A stretch of 7,898 bases of DNA from Myxococcales bacterium (GTDB lineage: Bacteria > Myxococcota > Polyangia > Fen-1088). The notes under the pieces were generated by a model, which did not search any database, was not told the DNA's origin, and saw nothing but the letters and a program-made list of their open reading frames with translations. Shown piece after piece: positions 1 to 5,092 of the stretch. Position 1 is the stretch's first letter. Every line of letters starts with the position of its first letter. The position numbers and the translations under genes were made by a program. The stretch spans positions 33,077 through 40,974 of the forward strand of contig PMBY01000451.1 of assembly GCA_003153875.1 (NCBI GenBank), written 5' to 3'.

Positions 1-1326
1 TTGCCCCAGCCGATTCTTGCGCTGGCGGCCCGCTATCAGAAGGACGCGGCCCGCATCGATGCGCGCAGCCTGGGCGAGGCGCCAGCTCACGAGGATATTC
101 GCCACGTGGCCTACCTGACCGCCATGGGTGACCGGGGCAAGGCGGTAGTCAATGTGCTTCGCCACAACCCCGACCAGCGCGCCATCGTTTTTGGCACCAC
201 CCGAGAAGGCGTCGCCGATCTGCACCGCGAGCTGGTCCGCCAGGGTTTTCGCGCGGTGGTGCTGTCCGGGGATCGCGCGCAGGCCGAACGCAATCGCGCG
301 CTCGCGGCCCTGCGTGCGGGCGAGGCGCAGATCCTGGTGGCCACCAATGTGGCCGCGCGCGGCCTGGATCTGCCCGAGGTGGACCTGGTCGTGCACGCGG
401 ATCTTCCACTCAATGGTGAGGCGCTGACCCACCGTAGCGGCCGCACCGGACGCGCAGGGCGCAAAGGCACCAGCGTGCTCATCGCCAGTTTGGCCGAGCG
501 GCGCAAGGCCGAACGCTTGTTGGCTTATGCCAAGGTGGCATTCTCGTGGGCCAACGTGCCCGGTGCCAAGGAGATCAGGGCCCAGGGTGAAAAACGTCTG
601 GAAGACACGCTGCGGGCCGAAGCCGCCACCGAGCCCTCTGCCGCGGCTTCGGCCATGGTGGAGCGACTGAGTCCGGACATCACGCAGGACCGGTTGCTCT
701 TGCTGCTCCTCGATCGCGAACTAGCGCGTCTGCCCAAGGGCGAGGTGCTGCGGCCCGTGGACACGCACGTGTTCAAGAGCACCGACAGCTTTCGCCGCGA
801 CTCGGGCCCGCCGGTTTCACATGCCGATTTCTCGCGCGATGCCGTCGTGTTTTGCGTGAATCTCGGGGCAGAAAGCAAGGCCGAGCCGGGCTGGCTGCTG
901 CCGCTTATCTGCCGGCGCGGCGGCGTCACCCGGCGCGAGGTTGGCGCCATCCGCGTCGGTCCCCAGCACAGCGAATTCGAGATCGCGGGCGAGGCAGCCA
1001 AGGATTTCGCTCTGGCTGCGTCGCAGAGCGATCCGCGCGCCCCGCACGTCCACATCGAGGTTGCGGGCCGCACGATCGGGCGCCCACCGGCGCATGAAGT
1101 TGACGCCAAGACTGACAGACATCGCGGCCAGATGCCGCTGGCCAAGCCAAGCCCGCGTCCGCACGCCGCCGCGCCGCCAGTGCGCTTCGGCGGTTCGCAC
1201 CCAGGAAAGCCATCGGGCGGATTTTCCAAAGGCCCGTCCTTCTCGCGGCCGGCTCGGCCTGCGCCCATCCCGGTGGCCAAGCACAAGTGGCATCCCAAAC
1301 CCGGCAAACGCTCGCAACCGCGCTGA
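1..1326 (+). CDS. DEAD-box ATP-dependent RNA helicase, C-terminal part (5' truncated by window)
   Basis: This is the second half of a DEAD-box RNA helicase, an enzyme that uses ATP to unwind or remodel RNA, probably in ribosome assembly or RNA decay in the cytoplasm. The TTG at base 1 is unlikely to be the real start, because the RecA-like domain 1 (Q motif, Walker A, DEAD, SAT) is missing and the visible part opens in the linker that follows SAT. Counting from the first visible codon, helicase domain 2 spans about residues 35-165. It has motif IV (AIVFGTTREG, 61-70), motif V (VATNVAARGLD, 113-123) and motif VI (HRSGRTGRAG, 144-153) with its arginines intact. Residues about 279-358 match a DbpA-type RNA-binding domain (VVFCVNLG, then GGVTRREVGAIRVG), which in DbpA and related proteins directs the enzyme to structured RNA. 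Residues 365-441 form a disordered basic tail rich in Pro, Lys, Arg and Gly. TGA is at 1324-1326. Gene 2 follows after 37 bases. DEAD-box identity is secure; the subfamily and RNA target are not. Confidence 0.93.
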   Translation: MPQPILALAARYQKDAARIDARSLGEAPAHEDIRHVAYLTAMGDRGKAVVNVLRHNPDQRAIVFGTTREGVADLHRELVRQGFRAVVLSGDRAQAERNRALAALRAGEAQILVATNVAARGLDLPEVDLVVHADLPLNGEALTHRSGRTGRAGRKGTSVLIASLAERRKAERLLAYAKVAFSWANVPGAKEIRAQGEKRLEDTLRAEAATEPSAAASAMVERLSPDITQDRLLLLLLDRELARLPKGEVLRPVDTHVFKSTDSFRRDSGPPVSHADFSRDAVVFCVNLGAESKAEPGWLLPLICRRGGVTRREVGAIRVGPQHSEFEIAGEAAKDFALAASQSDPRAPHVHIEVAGRTIGRPPAHEVDAKTDRHRGQMPLAKPSPRPHAAAPPVRFGGSHPGKPSGGFSKGPSFSRPARPAPIPVAKHKWHPKPGKRSQPR

Positions 1327-1363
1327 CGCTTGCATCGGAGTTTCGCAGAAGCAAAGGCAACCC

Positions 1364-2155
1364 ATGAAAGCTCTTCAGCTTGTCGCAGGAACAATTCTCT
1401 TCGCCGGTCTGTTGGCAACCGCCGGATGCGGCAGCTCCTCGGCGAGCGTAGGCTTGGGCGCGGATGCGGAGACTGACGACAGTGGAGACTCGACCACGGA
1501 GGACGCGTCCGTCGTGAACGTGCCCAGCAATGTGGTGAGCGACGGCTATCTGACCACGGGCCCGTGGGCAGGATACGGCTTCACCGCTACCGATCCCGGA
1601 GCCGCGCAGATTGTTCCGGCGTGCGGCGCCGACAGCTGCGATCCACCGTTTGTGGGAAAATCCTTCTGTATGCACGGGACCGTCACCGGACGCACCGACT
1701 GGACCGGCTTTGCCATGCTGGGCTGGAACGTGAATCAGGACGCTGCCAAGGGGCCGCCACTGACCTGGCCGGTTCCCGAGACAGGCGGCCTGATCGTCAC
1801 CGTCGAAAATCCCAGCAAGACTCCCCTGCGTGTCCAGTTGCAGGGGACCAATCCCCACAGCGGCGCGGACCGCTGGTGCGCGCCCCTGGTCAGCGGGCAG
1901 TTGATTCCCTGGGGCTCGCTGCTGACCAATTGCTGGGCCGGTGGCAAGCCGCAAAACCCGCTCACACCTGGAACGCCGATCCAGAAGGCGGCTATCATCG
2001 TGCCTGGCCTGCAGACCAACTTGCCCTTCGACTTCTGCCTGGTCGACGTTCAAGTTTTTCCAAGGCAAGCAGATGTCGACGCCGGTGAGGGCGGCGACAG
2101 CAGCGACGACAGCGACGGCAGCGACGACACGGTACCCGAATCCTACCCAGGCTGA
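1364..2155 (+). CDS. Putative lipoprotein with beta-sandwich (galactose-binding-like) domain and acidic C-terminal tail
   Basis: A 263-residue exported protein. The frame is open far upstream inside the helicase gene, but ATG 1364 is chosen because it begins a classic lipoprotein signal (MKALQL, a hydrophobic core, then TAGC with the lipid Cys at 22). A weak AAAGG lies about six bases upstream. After an Asp/Glu/Ser/Thr-rich linker (residues 33-50), a globular domain spans about 60-232. It has six cysteines (87, 92, 102, 172, 190, 225), enough for three disulfides, and segments SFCMHGTV, GFAMLGWNVNQ, LIVTVENPS, LRVQLQGT, RWCAPL and PFDFCLVDVQVF. Alternating beta-strands ending in a FCLVDVQ-type strand resemble the galactose-binding-like beta-sandwiches of secreted myxobacterial proteins, so glycan binding is a reasonable guess but no more. 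The last 27 residues are strongly acidic (D/S/E). It lies 37 bases after the helicase, so read-through from that gene is possible; I see no clear promoter between them. No catalytic motif is visible. Confidence 0.82.
   Translation: MKALQLVAGTILFAGLLATAGCGSSSASVGLGADAETDDSGDSTTEDASVVNVPSNVVSDGYLTTGPWAGYGFTATDPGAAQIVPACGADSCDPPFVGKSFCMHGTVTGRTDWTGFAMLGWNVNQDAAKGPPLTWPVPETGGLIVTVENPSKTPLRVQLQGTNPHSGADRWCAPLVSGQLIPWGSLLTNCWAGGKPQNPLTPGTPIQKAAIIVPGLQTNLPFDFCLVDVQVFPRQADVDAGEGGDSSDDSDGSDDTVPESYPG
2102..2128 (+). repeat. Three tandem 9-bp repeats encoding Ser-Asp-rich tail
   Basis: Three adjacent 9-base units, AGCGACGAC, AGCGACGGC and AGCGACGAC, encode SDD-SDG-SDD at residues 247-255 of the lipoprotein at 1364-2155. 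The units differ at a single base, so the acidic tail probably grew by tandem duplication and could change length by slippage. Confidence 0.8.
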
Positions 2156-2173
2156 CGGCGCCCCGCAGGGACG

Positions 2174-2935
2174 CTAGTGGTAGAATTTGATATCGTCGAT
2201 GGTGACACTGCCGGCGCACATCGGATTGTCATTCTCACCTTCGGCCGCAACCGGGACACTGAACTGCCAAATCGCGGAAATCAGCTTGCTGGGATCGAGT
2301 AGCACCGGAGGGCTGCCCTGAATGTCGCTGACCACGAAAGGCGCCTTGATGGTGCGGGGAGCCGACGTCATTTCCTCGACAGCGAGCCTGTTTTGTGGCG
2401 GGTAAGACCCGGCCGGGCCAGTCGCGAAGGCTGAGCCCAAGGTCATGTCCTGGTGCTCGACGTCTCCGGTGGCGTACTGCATGGTGCAGCCGGAGAACGA
2501 GCCACTGATGGTGAATTGCACGCCGGTGAACGCGCTCGCATCGATGCAATAGTTGAAGTAGACAACTGCTCCCAGAAATTGCGGCGTCGACGTCGGCGCG
2601 GCGTTGACCCTGATGTTGAGCGCACCCCCGCTTGTCGTGTACCTCGGGAATCCCGAACCCCTAGGGGCGGCGTAGGTCAGGATTCCGCCCGAGATCTCGA
2701 TCCCCCCGAAATTGCTTGCGCCGCCTGCGTCCGCAAAATCCGCGATGAGACCTGCAGCCGGTGCCTTGGACGTGTTCGATGGGGTGCAGGGTCTGCTATG
2801 GAGATGCCTCGGGCCGTCGCCGTCGCTCTCGCTGGCCCTGTCGGATCCAGCGATCCCGTTGATTGAGCTCGATCCGCATCCGGTGACGAAGGCGAGCAGG
2901 TTGATGAGGGCGATGATAAATGGGCGACTGATCAT
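2174..2935 (-). CDS. Putative lipoprotein with carbohydrate-binding-like beta-sandwich domain
   Basis: A 253-residue exported protein. ATG at 2935 is supported by a strong GAGGAG six bases upstream (2946-2941) and begins a lipoprotein signal peptide (MISRPF, hydrophobic core, VTGC, lipid Cys 20). Residues 21-60 are a hydrophilic linker. The domain at about 62-252 starts with a GLIADFADAGG strand and contains FNYCIDASAFTGVQFTISG (128-145), SGCTMQYATGD (148-158), AIWQFSVP (221-228) and a final strand SVTIDDIKFY (243-252). This order, with a Cys-x-DAS-x-FTG block, a WQF block and a terminal IDD-x-x-FY strand, is what I associate with CBM11/CIA30-like galactose-binding folds common in myxobacterial secreted proteins. 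C130 and C150 are the likely disulfide; C50 and C240 could form another. It would sit on an outer membrane leaflet and may bind a sugar or polymer; no catalytic residues are recognisable. It converges with gene 2 and diverges from gene 4. The specific ligand is unknown. Confidence 0.85.
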   Translation of the reverse strand: MISRPFIIALINLLAFVTGCGSSSINGIAGSDRASESDGDGPRHLHSRPCTPSNTSKAPAAGLIADFADAGGASNFGGIEISGGILTYAAPRGSGFPRYTTSGGALNIRVNAAPTSTPQFLGAVVYFNYCIDASAFTGVQFTISGSFSGCTMQYATGDVEHQDMTLGSAFATGPAGSYPPQNRLAVEEMTSAPRTIKAPFVVSDIQGSPPVLLDPSKLISAIWQFSVPVAAEGENDNPMCAGSVTIDDIKFYH

Positions 2936-2940
2936 GTTGT

Positions 2941-2946
2941 CTCCTC
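2941..2946 (-). promoter_or_regulatory. Strong ribosome binding site of the gene at 2174-2935
   Basis: The minus-strand mRNA reads GAGGAG, then six bases, then ATG at 2935. This fixes the start codon of the lipoprotein gene and is one of the two strongest Shine-Dalgarno matches in the window. Confidence 0.8.
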
Positions 2947-2960
2947 AGGGACTTGCACAT

Positions 2961-2979
2961 CTCCTCCGGGCGCGAGGAG
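2961..2979 (-). promoter_or_regulatory. Hairpin in the 5' leader with a decoy Shine-Dalgarno sequence
   Basis: CTCCTC at 2961-2966 and GAGGAG at 2974-2979 are perfect inverted arms around a 7-base loop. In the minus-strand leader RNA this gives CTCCTC followed by GAGGAG. The same upstream CTCCTC is equally complementary to the real ribosome binding site at 2946-2941, so two exclusive pairings are possible. The arms are seen directly; a regulatory role is inference. Confidence 0.45.
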
Positions 2980-3053
2980 CATGCCGTGCACCAGACTATG
3001 AGTCGCATGCCCGCTCGGACGGGTCAGCTGTTTCTTTGGCTCACCTTGGTCGC

Positions 3054-3082
3054 TTGACAGGCTCGCCGCCGCATTGCACAAT
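3054..3082 (+). promoter_or_regulatory. Sigma-70-type promoter of the Cys-rich lipoprotein gene
   Basis: A perfect TTGACA at 3054-3059 is followed after 17 bases by CACAAT at 3077-3082, a four-of-six match to the -10 box. This predicts a start of transcription near 3089 and a leader of about 43 bases before ATG 3132. It lies in the divergent interval between genes 3 and 4 and points at gene 4. I could not find an equally good promoter for gene 3 on the other strand. Confidence 0.6.
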
Positions 3083-3117
3083 CTTATCGAAGGCGTTGGC
3101 GAGATGGATACCTGAGC

Positions 3118-3123
3118 GGAGGA
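3118..3123 (+). promoter_or_regulatory. Ribosome binding site of the Cys-rich lipoprotein gene
   Basis: GGAGGA lies eight bases before ATG 3132. An in-frame GTG at 3126 would leave only two bases of spacing, so this site decides for the ATG. Confidence 0.75.
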
Positions 3124-3131
3124 AAGTGACG

Positions 3132-3479
3132 ATGCGAACAATTCGTCTTTGGCTTGCTGTGTTTGCCTCACTGCTCGCGGCCTGCAGTTCGTCAGGGCTG
3201 CAAACCGCAGAGAGTCCTCCGCCCACGGGATCCCAGGACCAGGGCAGCGACACGACCGGAACCAATGTGGCGGACATGTGTGCCCGGGTGACGACCAACG
3301 ACGCCGGCCCTATTGATGCGTGCCCTTGTATCCGTGCCGGGCACGATCCGTCGGGTACGTCTTGCAGCAATGTCTGGCAGACGTGCTTCTACGATATACC
3401 CGGATGTACAATTTCCAGCTGCAACTGTGAAGCCAAGGACGCGGGCGCTCAATGGGTATGTCTCTCGCGGCAATGCTGA
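3132..3479 (+). CDS. Small cysteine-rich lipoprotein, function unknown
   Basis: A 115-residue exported protein. The open frame extends far upstream, but ATG 3132 has the right ribosome binding site spacing and starts a textbook lipoprotein signal (MRTIRLWLAVFASLLAAC, lipid Cys 18, lipobox LAAC). A low-complexity Ser/Pro/Thr/Gly/Gln linker (19-46) tethers a compact domain at about 48-115 that holds ten cysteines: 50, 64, 66, 78, 85, 92, 97, 99, 110 and 115. That number suits five disulfides in the oxidising envelope. Two are C-x-C pairs (64/66 and 97/99), and conserved-looking glycines and tryptophans fall between them (SGTSCSNVWQTC, GAQWVC). The pattern recalls short Cys-rich domains seen in many myxobacterial secreted proteins, but I do not recognise a named family. 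It is a single-gene unit with its own promoter, divergent from gene 3 and convergent with gene 5. No metal-binding or enzymatic role can be assigned; a disulfide-stapled binding or structural module is most likely. Confidence 0.8.
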   Translation: MRTIRLWLAVFASLLAACSSSGLQTAESPPPTGSQDQGSDTTGTNVADMCARVTTNDAGPIDACPCIRAGHDPSGTSCSNVWQTCFYDIPGCTISSCNCEAKDAGAQWVCLSRQC

Positions 3480-3585
3480 ACACAATCATGTGAGCGTCGC
3501 AACTCTGCCGAGCTGACCTGTGACCGCCCTCCGATTCGTCCACAGCTTCGCCAGCCGACGTCTGCCTTCAGCGCACGGTTGCCGT

Positions 3586-5076
3586 TCAGAAGCGGCCGAG
3601 CACTGATAGACCAGCGCCGTCATTACTGACAGACAAGCTGGGGACGAAACGCACGGACAGGAATTGAGTTTCCTGTCGGTCATAGCGTGTGGAATCTGGG
3701 CTCCAAACAAAGAGCGCAGCGGCCACCCCAACAAGAGCCACACCCACGCCAGCGCCTATGATGCCGGCGAGGCGGAGGTTGCGATAGTTGTCCAGGCTAT
3801 TCTGCGCGTCCGAGATCTCCTGAGTGCAGTGATCGACCTGCGTTGGCAGAACGAACGTGGGATCGCAGCCGAGCTGGGAGCGAGGCACGGCGGATTGCTG
3901 CAAAGTCGTCAGCTTGTGTTCGGCGCCGGAAATTTGGCTATGGCCCCACAAGGCCAGCCCGCCCGAAACGCCAGCCACGACCGCGCCAGAGATCAGCGTC
4001 GTCCACGCCCAGCGACGATACGACCGCGCATTTTGCACGTAGGCCTCGCGGGTTTCCGGTGTCGGGCGAAGATCGACCTTGATGTCGATATCGCCGCCCG
4101 ATGGGACTTGCACCAGACGATCGAGAGGTTCGAATCCCGCGCGTTCGAGCCGAAGCGCGTGAGGTCCGGCTGGCACCGGTATGCTTGCGCGGTACACGCC
4201 ATGGGCCCGCCCGTCGAGTATCACGAAAATGTCGCCTTCGTTGATGAGCAGCCGCAAGCGTCCCCCGTTGCCGGCCGATGGATCCAACTCTGGGTCGAAG
4301 CTCACTTCGCCACGCGCGCCGTCCTGCAGGGTGATGACTTGCTTTTGCGTGCGATAGCCCGGTCGCCGCAATTCAACTGATCGCTCGCCCGGCTCGGTGG
4401 TCACCGACGCGCGCAGGGGAGTCTGGCCCACCAAGGCTCCGTCGACGTAGATTTCCGCACCCGGCAGCGGACAGTGGACCTCGACATGCGCCAGGCGCGC
4501 CTCGCTGGGGCGCAATTCCAGCGTGCTCGACACATGCGACTGCCCGGCCACGATCACTTCCACACGCGCCGGAAGGTATCCCGATGCCAGCGCGTCGACA
4601 ACGTGGCGACCGGCAGCCACGCGCAAGGGTGCGGCCAACGGCGTGGTCCCCGCTTCGATGCCATCGATCTCGATGGTGGCGGGCACGTTGGTCGTAAAAT
4701 CCAGGAACCCAATGCGTTTCTCCTGTTCTTCCTTTTCAGCGCGCGCCCGTGCCACCTGCGCAGGCTTGAGTGGGCTGGTGTCCTGCAACACCTTGTCGAG
4801 CGTATCGACCGCCTCGACCGGTCGGTTCATCGCCGCGTAGACCAACCCGATATTGAACTGCACCAATCGGTTGGGAATGAGATCGTTGGCCCTCTTGAAT
4901 TCCGCCAAGGCGCCGTTGTTGTCGCCGTTCTCAAACAAGTGCACACCGCGGGAAAAGCGCTCACGGGCCTCGGTCCGGGCATCGTTGGCCTGGGTGTCGT
5001 CGGCCCGGGCCATGCGTACGGCGTGCGGCGCGAGAATGAAAGGGATGGCCAACGCGAGCGGGACGAAGATGCGCAT
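3586..5076 (-). CDS. TPR and triple-PEGA-domain membrane protein
   Basis: A 496-residue envelope protein. A Sec-type signal sequence covers residues 1-25 (hydrophobic LALAIPFILAPHAV, possible cleavage after ARA). Residues 35-100 look like two TPR helix pairs (RGVHLFENGDNNGALAEFKRA, then NIGLVYAAMNRPVEAV), which usually mediate protein contacts. A charged coiled stretch (106-121) leads into three PEGA domains at about 124-188, 197-260 and 273-336. Each has the hallmark pattern of a buried strand, I-x-V/I-D-G, a short turn, TP-L or an equivalent, and a G-x-H/R-x-V/L-x-L strand; examples are IEIDGIEAGTTPL, IYVDGALVGQTPL and VILDGRAHG. Two membrane segments follow (about 356-377 and 435-457) with a Cys pair (404, 417) between them, and the protein ends GLSVLGRF. 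PEGA domains are surface-layer-like beta-sandwiches often found beside bacterial kinases. ATG 5076 overlaps the kinase stop codon and has AGGAG eleven bases upstream. Role inferred: kinase partner or sensor. Confidence 0.9.
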   Translation of the reverse strand: MRIFVPLALAIPFILAPHAVRMARADDTQANDARTEARERFSRGVHLFENGDNNGALAEFKRANDLIPNRLVQFNIGLVYAAMNRPVEAVDTLDKVLQDTSPLKPAQVARARAEKEEQEKRIGFLDFTTNVPATIEIDGIEAGTTPLAAPLRVAAGRHVVDALASGYLPARVEVIVAGQSHVSSTLELRPSEARLAHVEVHCPLPGAEIYVDGALVGQTPLRASVTTEPGERSVELRRPGYRTQKQVITLQDGARGEVSFDPELDPSAGNGGRLRLLINEGDIFVILDGRAHGVYRASIPVPAGPHALRLERAGFEPLDRLVQVPSGGDIDIKVDLRPTPETREAYVQNARSYRRWAWTTLISGAVVAGVSGGLALWGHSQISGAEHKLTTLQQSAVPRSQLGCDPTFVLPTQVDHCTQEISDAQNSLDNYRNLRLAGIIGAGVGVALVGVAAALFVWSPDSTRYDRQETQFLSVRFVPSLSVSNDGAGLSVLGRF

Positions 5077-5092
5077 CAGAATGGATTCTCCT
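5074..5092 (-). promoter_or_regulatory. Translational coupling junction between kinase and PEGA genes
   Basis: On the minus strand the kinase stop and the PEGA-gene start share one base in TGATG (5078-5074). The ribosome binding site AGGAG (5092-5088) lies inside the last kinase codons, eleven bases before the ATG. Re-initiation by ribosomes ending the kinase is expected, tying the amounts of the two proteins together. Confidence 0.75.

Noticed and set aside
941..1363. N-terminal extension of gene 2 inside the helicase gene
   Set aside because: The extension overlaps the helicase coding region, whereas ATG 1364 begins a lipoprotein signal peptide.
525..1418. Long minus-strand open frame opposite the helicase
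   Set aside because: It is antisense to a clearly homologous helicase, its product is low-complexity Arg/Ser/Pro-rich, and such shadow frames are expected in GC-rich DNA.
2958..2960. Upstream ATG in the leader of gene 3 next to the decoy GAGGAG
   Set aside because: The GAGGAG directly abuts the ATG with no spacer, so initiation there is unlikely, and the frame gives no sensible protein.
3126..3131. GTG 3126 as an alternative start for the Cys-rich lipoprotein
   Set aside because: It is only two bases from GGAGGA, whereas ATG 3132 is at the proper eight-base spacing.
3480..3585. Terminator between the converging genes 4 and 5
   Set aside because: Only a 4-bp CACA/TGTG stem near 3481-3492 and no T-run were found; not strong enough to call.
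3664..4380. Plus-strand open frame of 238 codons opposite the PEGA gene
   Set aside because: It lies entirely within the PEGA gene and has no domain, signal peptide or ribosome binding site that supports it.
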